Assembly: GCF_003609835.1 (NCBI RefSeq)
Contig: NZ_AP017898.1
Location: 496,001 to 560,000 of the forward strand
DNA from: Sphingopyxis sp. FD7
Lineage (GTDB): Bacteria > Pseudomonadota > Alphaproteobacteria > Sphingomonadales > Sphingomonadaceae
Direction: 5' to 3'
DNA: 64,000 nt
The notes under the pieces are model-generated. The model was not told the DNA's origin. It was given only the letters and a program-made list of their open reading frames with translations, and ran no database searches. The translations under genes were made by a program, and so were the position numbers. Shown in pieces: positions 52,390-62,005 of this stretch. Positions within the stretch are counted from its first letter, which is position 1, and the number at the start of each line of letters is the position of its first letter.

Positions 52390-52704
52390 ATGGCTAATTT
52401 TCGGGTTTCCGCGATCGCCGGGCAGCGGCTCGACGAAATCTATGCCTATACGCGGGAGAAGTGGGGAGATGCGCAGGCAGAAGCCTATGTGCGGGGCCTT
52501 TTCGACTGTTTTGGTCGGATCGCCAGGCGCGAGCTTCTTTGGCGGGCTATTCCGGCTGAATTCGGTGTTGATGGCTATTACGGCAAGTGCGAACATCATT
52601 ATGTCTATTGGCGTTTGCTCGGCGACGGAACTGCGGGCATCGTTACGATCCTTCACGAACGCATGCATCAGATGGATCGTTTCCGCGACGACACCGCGGC
52701 ATAA
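52390..52704 (+). CDS. parE: ParE/RelE-family toxin
   Basis: 104 residues with the ParE fold signature SAIAGQRLDEIYAYTREKWGDAQAEAYVRGL and a C-terminal strand (VTILHERMHQMDRF). ParE toxins poison DNA gyrase. It is coupled to the antitoxin gene and likely acts in plasmid maintenance. Confidence 0.88.
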   Translation: MANFRVSAIAGQRLDEIYAYTREKWGDAQAEAYVRGLFDCFGRIARRELLWRAIPAEFGVDGYYGKCEHHYVYWRLLGDGTAGIVTILHERMHQMDRFRDDTAA

Positions 52705-52737
52705 GGGGCTGCGGCAGTTCCGAAGCGCAGGGCGAAA

Positions 52738-53661
52738 ATGAAAACAGAAATCGACCACCTTCCGGCAAAGCAGCAGGGCGAACTCGAACGCATCAAGGCC
52801 GTGCTGATGGAGGAGTTCGCGCGATCGATCGAGCGCGCGACACAGCCTGGCAAACGCAACGGCAAGATCCTGAAGATCATCCTGTTCGGCAGCTATGCCC
52901 GCGACGATTGGGTCGATGAGCCGGAGAATGGCTATCAGTCCGATTTCGACCTGCTGATCGTTGTCAGCCATGAGGATCTCACCGACATCTCCGACCATTG
53001 GTACATCGCCGAGGACAAGATCCTCCGCGACCCCGATGTCGGACGGACGCTGAACATCATTGTCCATACGCTCGCCGACGTGAACCGCGCGCTCAGCCGC
53101 GGCGAATATTTCTGGGTCGATATCATCCGCGATGGCGTGATGCTATACGACCTGCCGAACCATCCTTTGGCAACGCCGAAGCCGCTGACGCCAGTTGATG
53201 CCTATGAAATGGCCGTGGGGTATTTCTCGGCAAATTTTGCGGAAGCCGGGCGCAGACTGGAAGCGTTCGATTTCGAGTTTGGTAAGGCCATGCTTGACGG
53301 GGGATGGCTAAAGGGAGCTGCATTCGCATTGCACCAAGCCGTTGAGCGGCTTTACGGGTGCTATTTGCTTGCAAACACGTTCTATTTTCCACGCTCGCAC
53401 AATATCAAGTTCCTGCGATCGCTCGCAGAGGACCGCGAGCCGCGCCTGGTTGAAGCCTGGGCTCGCGACAGTAAGATCGACCGCCGCCGCTTCGAATTGC
53501 TGAAACGCGCTTATGTTGAGGCTCGATACTCTGCCAGTTACGAAATTAGCGCTGCCGACCTCGAAGCGCTTGCAGCGTCGGCCGAGAAATTGCGCGCGAT
53601 CGTCGAGGCGATCTGCGGTTCACATATCGCGGACCTGAAGAAAGCTGCCGGCGGCAGCTAA
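52738..53661 (+). CDS. nucleotidyltransferase-HEPN fusion (MNT-HEPN type)
   Basis: 307 residues. Residues 1-135 form an MNT domain: IILFGSYARDDW, then SDFDLLIVV with the metal-binding Asp pair. Residues 150-300 are HEPN-like (GGWLKGAAFALHQAVERLYGCYLLAN). MNT and HEPN proteins usually make a two-gene toxin-antitoxin pair in which MNT modifies the HEPN RNase; here they are one chain. The gene starts 33 bp after parE and may share its transcript. Confidence 0.8.
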   Translation: MKTEIDHLPAKQQGELERIKAVLMEEFARSIERATQPGKRNGKILKIILFGSYARDDWVDEPENGYQSDFDLLIVVSHEDLTDISDHWYIAEDKILRDPDVGRTLNIIVHTLADVNRALSRGEYFWVDIIRDGVMLYDLPNHPLATPKPLTPVDAYEMAVGYFSANFAEAGRRLEAFDFEFGKAMLDGGWLKGAAFALHQAVERLYGCYLLANTFYFPRSHNIKFLRSLAEDREPRLVEAWARDSKIDRRRFELLKRAYVEARYSASYEISAADLEALAASAEKLRAIVEAICGSHIADLKKAAGGS

Positions 53662-54086
53662 AATCCTGGTTCGTTGCCCGTGATCAGTTTCAGGAATTCT
53701 CGTACTGTGACGATCTGTGCTCCGGCATGGCGTTCCAGGCTCAGCAAGTCGGCCTTGTCGCCCGTGATCAGATATCCTGCTTTCGACTCTTCGATCATCG
53801 CCAGCAGATAATTGTCCCATGGATCGCGGCTGACAGAAACGTCGGGCAGGTCCTGCGCCATGATGGCAGCACCCTTCAATTCGTTGACCAGTCGTCCGGC
53901 GACTGCAGGGTTCAACCGAGCGCGGATTTTCGGATAACGAGTGACGCGCCGAAGTTCGTCCAATTGTTCGGCAGATGTGACCAGCGCGACCCTGCCCTGA
54001 CGCCATAGGGCAATCAGCTGGTAGGGCAGCGACCGTTCATGCAACAGGGCGCTCACAAGCACATTGGTATCGATAATGACGCGCAT
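53658..54086 (-). CDS. PIN-domain toxin (VapC-like)
   Basis: 142 residues. Acidic positions fit PIN nucleases: D6 in VIIDTNVLVSALL, the Glu/Asp of AEQLDELRRV, D in DPWDNYLLAM and D in ITGDKADLL. Members cleave RNA. It overlaps the MNT-HEPN stop by 4 bp on the other strand and follows its antitoxin gene by 3 bp. Confidence 0.87.
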   Translation of the reverse strand: MRVIIDTNVLVSALLHERSLPYQLIALWRQGRVALVTSAEQLDELRRVTRYPKIRARLNPAVAGRLVNELKGAAIMAQDLPDVSVSRDPWDNYLLAMIEESKAGYLITGDKADLLSLERHAGAQIVTVREFLKLITGNEPGF

Positions 54087-54089
54087 GCG

Positions 54090-54329
54090 TCAGTTCCGAC
54101 GCGCGTCGGCAACCGCTTCGTCTATCAGACTATCCATCTCCTCCGGTGACAGGTCATCGAAACCGGCACGGGCCTCCGCCAACGTCAGGTCGAGCAGGCG
54201 CCATTTCACCGATTCTTCGATAAAACGCGACAGGTCGCCCTTCTTCATGCCACGCTGGGCAAGATAGGTTCGGACATCGATGTCGGTTTCCGGTGCGACA
54301 TTCACCGTCCAGCGGGTTACTTCGCCCAT
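54090..54329 (-). CDS. RHH-type antitoxin of the PIN toxin
   Basis: 79 residues; start at 54329 with GAGGG 8 bases upstream. WTVNVAPETDIDVRTYLAQR followed by LSRFIEESVKWRLL is an RHH DNA-binding pattern, with an acidic C tail that would neutralise the toxin. Immediately upstream of the PIN gene. Confidence 0.8.
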   Translation of the reverse strand: MGEVTRWTVNVAPETDIDVRTYLAQRGMKKGDLSRFIEESVKWRLLDLTLAEARAGFDDLSPEEMDSLIDEAVADARRN

Positions 54330-54561
54330 CACACATTCCCTCATCGTCGCTAAAGCGGTTATACGCTTATCATCTTATGTGCCGTCTATCAACCGACCAG
54401 CCTAAGGGGCGTTGGAATCACCGCAAGCAAACGGGAGGCTCGTTTTTTGTGGTACCAATATTCGAGCCTCTGCAAGACCGGCGCCGGGCCGCAGCTTTCG
54501 TCTGCGGCGCCTGCCTATCTGGCTTTTCGCGCCGGAAAGCGCAGAGGCTTGGTTTGGGCGA

Positions 54562-54969
54562 ATGTCGGATGTCGCGGCACATCAAGATGATCCGACTTTC
54601 GATGTCGAAGCCAACCGACTGCGTTTCTGCCGCGAGCTGCTCATGGAGCGGCGAATAATGGACCGCTATATCCGGGAAATCAGCCTGAGCCCTGCAAGCT
54701 GGATCATCTTGCTCGAGCTTTATTCAGCTGACGCCGCTAGCAAACGATTGTCCGTATCCAGCCTCGGCTATGCGAGCGGCGTTTCGATCGCGACGGCCGT
54801 TCGGCTGACCCAAAGTCTAGAAGCGCGCGCGATCGTCGAACGTCAACGAGATCCGCACGATGCGCGCCGAACAAATGTGGCGCTTTCGGCACGCGGGAGA
54901 GCATCTCTTCGGTGCATCTTTGACGATTGCGTGGCGAACAGGGCTGCAGCGCCAGCCCTGAAGAATTAG
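54562..54969 (+). CDS. MarR-like winged-helix regulator
   Basis: 135 residues from ATG 54562. ISLSPASWIILLELYSADA, then VSSLGYASGVSIATAVRLTQSLEARAIVERQRDPHDARRTNVALSARG gives the MarR DNA-binding wing and the D-x-R-D-x-R-R-like stretch. No adjacent target is obvious. The in-frame extension upstream to 54412 looks non-coding. Confidence 0.75.
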   Translation: MSDVAAHQDDPTFDVEANRLRFCRELLMERRIMDRYIREISLSPASWIILLELYSADAASKRLSVSSLGYASGVSIATAVRLTQSLEARAIVERQRDPHDARRTNVALSARGRASLRCIFDDCVANRAAAPALKN

Positions 54970-55132
54970 CCCATTGCAACCTGAGGGAAGGGAGGGGGCG
55001 TGGCGAGCGTGCAATCGAAATCGGCGAGGGGAGCACATGTCGCTTAGCTCCCGAGGTAATTCGTTCGATTTCGGCACCACTCCGAATTCCCATGCGTTGC
55101 CGTCGATGCTACATTTGAACGCGAGGTAAGCC

Positions 55133-55579
55133 ATGCAGAACACGCCTTCTTCAGCGATCCCGGAGCTTGAAATTCCGCAGCCCGCTGCGGCCGATTGGCT
55201 GTGGCGCCCGTGGTATGCCAAGCTCTGGTGGGCAGCGATCCCAATATATTGGACGGTGGCGGCGGCGTCGTTGAAGAACCCAGCCCTTCGGCCGTTCTTC
55301 GAGAGCGCATTCGCTGGCTATCTGACCATCCTCTTCTTCCCGCTCACGGCGCTGCTCGTTCTGGGGTTCGGATTCGTGCGCGCGTGGCTCGATAGGCCTT
55401 TCGCCGGCGACCCGCTCTCGGATGAGGAAATCGAGGAACTCGAACGTATCAAGATCGAGCAGGAAACTCTGCGGTATCCCCCAGACCATTTGCGTCCCGT
55501 AGGCGATATCTACGATCCGTTCTCGGGCACGATCTATATCGGCAATCCGCTCAGTCCCAACAACGGCTCGCGAATCTAG
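55133..55579 (+). CDS. membrane protein of unknown function, 148 aa
   Basis: Two membrane segments (LWWAAIPIYWTVAAASL and FAGYLTILFFPLTALLVLGFGFV) with a cytoplasmic C-terminal half ending in PFSGTIYIGNPLSPNNGSRI. Its stop overlaps the traG stop on the opposite strand by 4 bp. It might relate to the transfer region; no family recognised. Confidence 0.65.
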   Translation: MQNTPSSAIPELEIPQPAAADWLWRPWYAKLWWAAIPIYWTVAAASLKNPALRPFFESAFAGYLTILFFPLTALLVLGFGFVRAWLDRPFAGDPLSDEEIEELERIKIEQETLRYPPDHLRPVGDIYDPFSGTIYIGNPLSPNNGSRI

Positions 55580-58500
55580 CGCTTCTTGTCGCTGTTATCT
55601 CCGTCGAATGGACCGTTGGCGAGATCAGTCGAGAACCGGCCTTTGCTCAAGATCGATGACTGCTCATACGACGTCATCGGGGCCGTGATGTCCGCAGTAC
55701 CTCGCGCGGAATCGGCCTGACCAAGATAGCGATTCCGTAGCCCTTCCTGTCCAAGCACTTGTCGGTTCAACTCGCGGGTGAACGTCGCTTCGGGAGTTTC
55801 TGACCGCGCGGCGGCGCGTTCTGCTGCGGAAATCGCCCCGCGAACTTCATAGTTGACGATATCAAGGGAAGCTTGGGCGTTTTCACTGCTGATCCCGACG
55901 TCGCGGCTGGAAAACCCGAGGCTTCCGCCGACATTTCCCGAAGTCGCGGTTTGCGATCGTGAACCGCCTTTTTGCTTACCGCCACGGGAAGCATAATCGC
56001 TGCTTTGCGCGCTGCCGCCGATGTTGCCGCCGACAGTCGTTCCCATGGTGATCTGATCCTGTGCCGAGCGCGATATCGAACGCTGCCAACCCGTCTGCGC
56101 CATGATTGCCGACACATCGCGCTGCAGCGTATCGGCCACCTGCGGATTAAGCCGCCACTCGCCATTGCGATCCATCTCGAACCCGCCTTTGAGCCAGTTC
56201 GCCATCATGGCCTGACCCTGTTCGCTGCTCAGCATATTCTCGATCGTGTCGGGTCCGGCCAGCTTGCCGGCCTCATATTTGGTGCTGGTGTCGCTGCGCG
56301 CCGATTGCGAGAATCCCGTGCTGCTCGACACCAGCAGATCATTGTCCGCGAAACTGAACCGTGCGCGGCCGCCTTCGGCGATGGCGCCATATTGGCTGTC
56401 GTTGATGAGTCCTGCCGCCCGGAGCTGGCGCGCGACGTCGGGCGATACATTGAGATTGAGGTCGCCATTCTGCGCCATCGCGAGCTCGCGCTTCGTCATG
56501 TTGATGCCCTCGCTGCGCAGTAGGCCCTGCATGCGCGTCAGCCGCTCATTGTCGACGATACGCGTCAGCCGCTCGTTGCGTGCGCGATCGGCGATGCCCG
56601 CCGCGCCGCCCTCGGCCATGTCGACCTGGTTCCCCGCCGTGCGGCTTAGCGCCCCAATGAAGGTATCGAGCTGCGCCGCCTCGCGCGTCGAAACGCCTGC
56701 CGCGGCCGCCCCTTCCGCAAACCCGAAATTGTCACTCTGCCGCCGCTGCTCGCCGATCCGCGCGGAGCCGCGCACGCCCGAATGGCCGATCTCGCGCTGC
56801 GCGTCGAGCTTGCCCGACCGTTCCGCGAAGTCATAGCCCGCTGCCTCGCGGGTGCGACCATAGACGCTGGTGCCTTCGCGTCCGGCTTGCTCGGTCGCGC
56901 CATCGGCGGTGCCGAGCTGGACCGAGGCGTTATAGGTTTCTAGCGCGCGCATGACTTGCGCCTCGTTGCGTCCCGTCGCGCGGGAGAGGGAGGAGATGGC
57001 GGACGAGCGCGCCTCGCCCGAGAGGGTGTTGATGAAGCCGATACGCCGCGCGGTTTCGTCGACGGGAAGGCCGAGCATTGCGGCGGCGTTTCGCTGGCCC
57101 TCGTTGCTGCCGGTGCGATATGCCTGCTCGGTCGCGACATTCCGCCGCTCGACGGCGGCTACATTGTCGCTGGCGTAGTCACGGCGCCCTTCCATTGCGC
57201 CGACATTGATCTGCGCGCCGGTCAGGTCGTTCCGCAGCATCTGCTCCTGGTCGAAGCTGTTGGCGATCAGCTTGGCGAAGGTCGGGTCGGCCGACACCTG
57301 CGCGATCACGGTCGAAGCCTTGAGCTCGGCGTCCTTCCCCGCATAGCCGTTGCGCTCGAAATGCCGCTGCGCGCCCTGAAACATCATGTCGTAAGCGCGC
57401 GTGTCGCCGAAGGCCTTCCACTGGACCATGTTCTGCGTGAAGCGCGCAAAGGCGCGCTCGCCCGCCTGTCCCTCGCCGAAATAGCTCGTGCCGAGCCCGC
57501 GCAGCGCATCCTTCTCCGCAAAATTGTGGATCGCCGCCGTCGTCGCATTGGCGCGCACGGCCGCCGCCGTTGCAGGATGGGTGAGATCGCGTCCGACCAG
57601 AGCGGGCGCGAGGTTGCCGAGGTCGCGCGCGGCATCGGTTGCGCCGAGCGCAAAGCCCGTCGTGCCGCCGACGCCGGGTGTGCGATCGGCGAGATAGGTT
57701 CCGGCGGCGCCGAAGGCGCGGTTGCTGCCGAGCGTCGAGCGCTCCCCGAAATCCCCGAAGCTCGACGTCGCACCGCGCCGCGCCATCGTGCCGCTCGCCG
57801 ACGCCTGCGCCTCGAGCGCCTGCGCTCGGCCTTCGTGTGTCATGATCGGGGTCGCGGCCGCGGTGCCCTGACCCTGCGCCCCGAGCGCGCCGCTGGTGAA
57901 GGAGGTGAACACATTGCCCGAGAAGCGGAACACGGTGAACACGAAAGCTCCGGCGAGCCCGGCGGCGGCGGTTCGGAAGGATCCGAAGATGGCGAGCGCC
58001 TTCATGGCCGAGCCGGGCGCGAGCATCCAGGCATTGGCGGCGACATGGTTCGAGCGCATCTCGGCAAGCACGTCCATCGCGCGGCCGAGGGTCAGCTGAT
58101 AGATGCCGGCGTCGATCACCCCCCACATGGCGACGAACACGAAGAGGCCGAGCGCGAAGCTCGCGACGCGCAGGTTGATCGGGGTCAAGATAAAGAGGAG
58201 GGCGATCGGCATCATGAACAGCATGATGCCGAAGACGGTCGCGCGGATCGTCGGCATCCATTCGTTCGCGGTCGACATGGTGGCAAGCCCGCTCGAGACG
58301 ACGGCGCGGTTCGCCATGACGCGCGCCGCGGTCGCGGGGCTGTCTTCGAAGAGCACGTCGCCGACGGCGTTACCGAGGTTGATGTTGGTCATCAGTTGCT
58401 GGAGCGTGAGCGGGGTGCCGAGCATCTTGTCGCCGAGCGCGCCAAGGTTCGAGCGGCAGCGCTGGAGCTGGGCGGCGTTCGATATGTCATAGCCGGTGCG

Positions 58501-59310
58501 TTCGCACACCTGCCGGCTATAATCCTCGAAAAGCGCCGGATCGGAGAGGCGGTCTGAGATATGCGTCCATGCCTCGGTGCAGCTCACCGTGGTGCCGCCC
58601 TTGTCGGAGGCGGTGAACACCGTGCTGAAGGTCGCCGGCCCCGCCATCGCGGCGAACGCCTGCGGCAGGTCGGTGGTGGTCCTAAACAGCTGATCGTCGT
58701 CGATGCCATAGGCGGGCGACACGCGCGCGACCGGGTAGCATTGGCGGACATAGTCCTTGATCGTCGCGTCGAGAAAGCTGTCGGTCATCGGCCCGCGCGG
58801 GGATACGGCATTGAGAAAGAGATCGAAGCTGTGCCCGCCGGCGCCGAACTCGAGCTTGGCATTGGGATCGAGCGTATTGTCGTCGATCGTCTCGGCGATC
58901 GCGCGTTCCATCATGTTGGTGACGCCGGCCACGAGCACGATCAGGTTCGGCACGTCGCCGACCGGCTGATAGGCATTGCGGACACGGTCGTAGACATGGA
59001 CCGTTCCCGTCGTCGCGACGAGGCCGACGAAGAGGCCGATGCCGACGAGCGTCTGGAAGCCGAAGGCGACGATGCCCATGCCGTTGCCGCGCACGCTCGC
59101 GAGGAGCGCGCCGAGCGCGATGCCGGCGACGGCGATGATCACCACCAGCGTCTCGTAGCGCGGGTCGGCGAAAATCATCGAGACAAGGCGGAACGCGTCG
59201 ACCGTCTCGTTGAACCCGTCATAGGTGTGGAAGCTCGTCTCGAGCGCCAGCGCGGGAGCGGGAACGAGCGCGAAGGCGGCGGCGAGCGTGGAAGGGAAGG
59301 GCGCGCGCAT
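55576..59310 (-). CDS. traG: mating-pair stabilisation protein TraG, F-type
   Basis: 1244 residues. Signal sequence and several membrane segments lie in the first 500 residues (VIIAVAGIALGALLASV, IMLFMMPIALLFILTPINL); the long periplasmic C part is Gln/Ala/Arg-rich, with repeated helices. F-type TraG acts in pilus assembly, mating-pair stabilisation and entry exclusion. It follows traH by 5 bp in the operon. Confidence 0.9.
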   Translation of the reverse strand: MRAPFPSTLAAAFALVPAPALALETSFHTYDGFNETVDAFRLVSMIFADPRYETLVVIIAVAGIALGALLASVRGNGMGIVAFGFQTLVGIGLFVGLVATTGTVHVYDRVRNAYQPVGDVPNLIVLVAGVTNMMERAIAETIDDNTLDPNAKLEFGAGGHSFDLFLNAVSPRGPMTDSFLDATIKDYVRQCYPVARVSPAYGIDDDQLFRTTTDLPQAFAAMAGPATFSTVFTASDKGGTTVSCTEAWTHISDRLSDPALFEDYSRQVCERTGYDISNAAQLQRCRSNLGALGDKMLGTPLTLQQLMTNINLGNAVGDVLFEDSPATAARVMANRAVVSSGLATMSTANEWMPTIRATVFGIMLFMMPIALLFILTPINLRVASFALGLFVFVAMWGVIDAGIYQLTLGRAMDVLAEMRSNHVAANAWMLAPGSAMKALAIFGSFRTAAAGLAGAFVFTVFRFSGNVFTSFTSGALGAQGQGTAAATPIMTHEGRAQALEAQASASGTMARRGATSSFGDFGERSTLGSNRAFGAAGTYLADRTPGVGGTTGFALGATDAARDLGNLAPALVGRDLTHPATAAAVRANATTAAIHNFAEKDALRGLGTSYFGEGQAGERAFARFTQNMVQWKAFGDTRAYDMMFQGAQRHFERNGYAGKDAELKASTVIAQVSADPTFAKLIANSFDQEQMLRNDLTGAQINVGAMEGRRDYASDNVAAVERRNVATEQAYRTGSNEGQRNAAAMLGLPVDETARRIGFINTLSGEARSSAISSLSRATGRNEAQVMRALETYNASVQLGTADGATEQAGREGTSVYGRTREAAGYDFAERSGKLDAQREIGHSGVRGSARIGEQRRQSDNFGFAEGAAAAGVSTREAAQLDTFIGALSRTAGNQVDMAEGGAAGIADRARNERLTRIVDNERLTRMQGLLRSEGINMTKRELAMAQNGDLNLNVSPDVARQLRAAGLINDSQYGAIAEGGRARFSFADNDLLVSSSTGFSQSARSDTSTKYEAGKLAGPDTIENMLSSEQGQAMMANWLKGGFEMDRNGEWRLNPQVADTLQRDVSAIMAQTGWQRSISRSAQDQITMGTTVGGNIGGSAQSSDYASRGGKQKGGSRSQTATSGNVGGSLGFSSRDVGISSENAQASLDIVNYEVRGAISAAERAAARSETPEATFTRELNRQVLGQEGLRNRYLGQADSARGTADITAPMTSYEQSSILSKGRFSTDLANGPFDGDNSDKKR

Positions 59311-59315
59311 GGCGG

Positions 59316-60728
59316 TCAGCGGTTGGCCGCGGCGCCCGCGGCATCACGAGCATCGCGGTCGCGCTGGCGGACGAGACCGGCGTAATTGGCGGAGAGGTTG
59401 GCCTGGTTCAGCGCGGCCATATAGGATTGGCGCATCTGGGCGCGCTGGCGGAGGACCTCCTCGCGCAGCCCCTGGAGCTGCTCGATCCCCTTGGTGAGAA
59501 TGCGCGTCTGGCAGATGTTGGAGTTTCCGGCATCGGCGGCGCCCGCCGCGGTGGTACCGCGCTCGGCGTTCGACAGCGCGAAATCGAGACTGCGCGTGAG
59601 GTCGTTGAGCATCTGGTAGGCGAGGGTCAGCGCCACCAGTTCGTCGGTGTCGCCGATCACGCTGTCCTCGACGCCTTCGCGCACGCCCCACTCAAGCATG
59701 CGGTAGATCGGCAGCGTCTTCACATTGGCGACGAACTGGCGTTCCTCGGCCGTGAGCGCGGCCCGGGTGCGGATCTTCGTCGCGATCGCCTGCATCCGCT
59801 CGCGCGCGAGGATCAGCGCGCCGCGGCCCGGTCCGTCGACGCCGCAATCGGCGCCGGTCGGCGGGATATTGAGCGCGCGGCGCTGGACACGTCCGGTCAG
59901 GAAGTCCTCGACGCCTTCGGTCTCCTGCCGCGGGCAGGCGGGGATCGCCGAAAAGAGCGGCACCTTGTCGGTGGCATCCCAGCGCATATAGACGTCGCCG
60001 ACCCGGGCGCGCATGACCCCGGTCCATTCGCTCGCGCCGACCCGCGCGGCGGCATGGGCGAGGAGCGAGCCGGTGCGGAAGATGTCGGTGACCTCGCGCG
60101 GGCAGTTGGCGAGCGCGTCGCGCAGGTCTTCCGTCGGATTGTTCTGGTTCGCCTGGATCTTCTCGCGGCTCTGCTGATAGCTTTTCGCATAGCCTTCCTT
60201 GATCGACTTGTAGCCGGTCATCTCCTCGATGATCCCTGACATATTGTCGTCGCCCTTGGCGATCTGGACCATGCGGTTGGCGAGGCGGCAGTCGTTGACC
60301 TGGATCGAGTTCAGATAGTTGGTCGCCGCCTCCATCTTTGAGATGATGTTGCCCATCTTCTCGTCGAGGGTTTCGAGGAGATATTGGAAGGCGACGGCGG
60401 GCGCGGCCTGCAGGATGCTTTCCAGCTTCTGGACGAGATACTCGGGATCGAGGAAGGACATGCCGCCGAGGAACATGTCGATCCCGCCGCAGCCGGCGCG
60501 CACTTTCGGCAACGTCACGCTCATGAGGTAATCGTTGTGGACGTCGACGCGGCCCGAGAAGCCGCCCGCGGTCACATAGCCGCGCGCCTGATCCTCGAAG
60601 CTGCCGGGCGAGGTGTAGGTCACATTGTCGAACCAATGCTCGGCCCAGCTTTGGGCATGAGCCGGCGCGGCCATTCCCATAGCTGATAGCGTAGTGAGCG
60701 CAGCGATCATCTGGCGGGATTTTGGCAT
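59316..60728 (-). CDS. traH: conjugal transfer protein TraH, F-type
   Basis: 470 residues with a signal peptide (LTTLSAMGMAAPAHAQ). GYVTAGGFSGRVDVHNDYLMSV and CGGIDMFLGGMSFLDPEYLVQKLE are characteristic of TraH; a C-terminal coiled coil includes GIEQLQGLREEVLRQRAQMRQSYMA. Periplasmic component of pilus assembly. AGGAG precedes the ATG at 60728. Confidence 0.92.
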   Translation of the reverse strand: MPKSRQMIAALTTLSAMGMAAPAHAQSWAEHWFDNVTYTSPGSFEDQARGYVTAGGFSGRVDVHNDYLMSVTLPKVRAGCGGIDMFLGGMSFLDPEYLVQKLESILQAAPAVAFQYLLETLDEKMGNIISKMEAATNYLNSIQVNDCRLANRMVQIAKGDDNMSGIIEEMTGYKSIKEGYAKSYQQSREKIQANQNNPTEDLRDALANCPREVTDIFRTGSLLAHAAARVGASEWTGVMRARVGDVYMRWDATDKVPLFSAIPACPRQETEGVEDFLTGRVQRRALNIPPTGADCGVDGPGRGALILARERMQAIATKIRTRAALTAEERQFVANVKTLPIYRMLEWGVREGVEDSVIGDTDELVALTLAYQMLNDLTRSLDFALSNAERGTTAAGAADAGNSNICQTRILTKGIEQLQGLREEVLRQRAQMRQSYMAALNQANLSANYAGLVRQRDRDARDAAGAAANR

Positions 60729-60827
60729 GACTTGCTCCTTTCAATCCTCTCGGGCCGGGTTCGCCATGATCAGCATGTTATGCAAATTAACCTTGCAAAA
60801 CTGGAATAGAACTCCATAAATGCAAGG

Positions 60828-61994
60828 ATGATTGATCGCCGTATCTCGACGGAACTGGCGGAAAGGTTGGCCGAAGTGCCAGCTGTTGCGCTCATCGGCC
60901 CAAGACAGGTCGGCAAGACCACGCTCGCGGTTGAAATCGGCGAATCCAGACCCTCGATCTACCTCGACCTCGAGTCCGATGCGGATCGCGCCAAGCTGGC
61001 GGAACCCGAACTTTATCTTGCCGGACATGCGGACAAGCTGGTCATCCTCGACGAAGTCCATCGTTTGCCGGGACTGTTCCAGATCTTGCGCGGGCTGATC
61101 GACGCCGGTCGGCGTAGAGGCCAAAGGACAGGCCGCTTCCTGCTCCTCGGCTCGGCATCGATCGATCTTCTGCGCCAGTCGGGAGAGAGTCTCGCCGGAC
61201 GTATCAGCTACCTCGAAATGCGTCCGCTCGACGGGCTTGAAGTCGGCGATGATCAAATTGACCGGCTTTGGGTACGCGGCGGATTTCCCGATAGCTTCCT
61301 TGCGGCGAGCGATCGGGCAAGCCAGCGATGGCGGCAGGATTTTATCCGCACCTATCTCGAACGCGATATTCCAATGTTCGGTCCCCGCATCGCGGCCGAG
61401 ACACTCCGCCGTTTCTGGACGATGCTCGCACATCATCAATCCGGCCTTCTCAATGCGGCCGAATTTGCCCGGAGCCTCGGCGTCGACGGCAAGACGGTCG
61501 CTGGATATCTCGATCTTCTGGTCGATCTTCTCTTGGTCCGACGTCTCGAGCCGTGGCACAGCAACGCAGGCAAGCGTCTCGTCAAATCGCCGCGCATTTA
61601 TGTCCGCGACAGCGGACTCGTTCACACACTGCTTGGGCTTTCGTCCTACGAAGATATTCTCGGCCATCCCATCGCGGGGGCAAGTTGGGAAGGTTTCGTC
61701 ATCGAAACGCTGACCGCCGCTGCCCCGGAGGGGACGAAAGCCAATTTCTATCGGACGGCGGCGGGCGCGGAAATCGATTTGCTGCTGACGCTTCCTGGCG
61801 GCGAGCTTTGGGCAATCGAGATTAAGAGGAGCCTGCAACCCAAGCTTGAACGCGGCTTTCATCATGCCTGCGACGATCTCTCGCCCGCGAAGCGATTGCT
61901 GATCTATCCCGGCCGCGAGCGCTACCCGCTTGCCGATGGCGTCGAAGTGATGCCGGTTGTGGTCGCCGGTCATGCACTTCTCGCGGAGGTATAG
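60828..61994 (+). CDS. AAA ATPase with DUF4143 nuclease-like C terminus
   Basis: 388 residues. Walker A LIGPRQVGKTTLA, Walker B KLVILDEVHRLPGLFQ and FLLLGSASIDLLRQSGESLAGRI identify the AAA_14 domain. The DUF4143 part ends in GAEIDLLLTLPGGELWAIEIKRS, a PD-(D/E)xK-like pattern. It lies on the opposite strand inside the tra operon and is probably an inserted cargo gene. Function unknown, often suspected in defence or toxin systems. Confidence 0.88.
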   Translation: MIDRRISTELAERLAEVPAVALIGPRQVGKTTLAVEIGESRPSIYLDLESDADRAKLAEPELYLAGHADKLVILDEVHRLPGLFQILRGLIDAGRRRGQRTGRFLLLGSASIDLLRQSGESLAGRISYLEMRPLDGLEVGDDQIDRLWVRGGFPDSFLAASDRASQRWRQDFIRTYLERDIPMFGPRIAAETLRRFWTMLAHHQSGLLNAAEFARSLGVDGKTVAGYLDLLVDLLLVRRLEPWHSNAGKRLVKSPRIYVRDSGLVHTLLGLSSYEDILGHPIAGASWEGFVIETLTAAAPEGTKANFYRTAAGAEIDLLLTLPGGELWAIEIKRSLQPKLERGFHHACDDLSPAKRLLIYPGRERYPLADGVEVMPVVVAGHALLAEV

Positions 61995-62005
61995 GCGGGC
62001 AGTGT

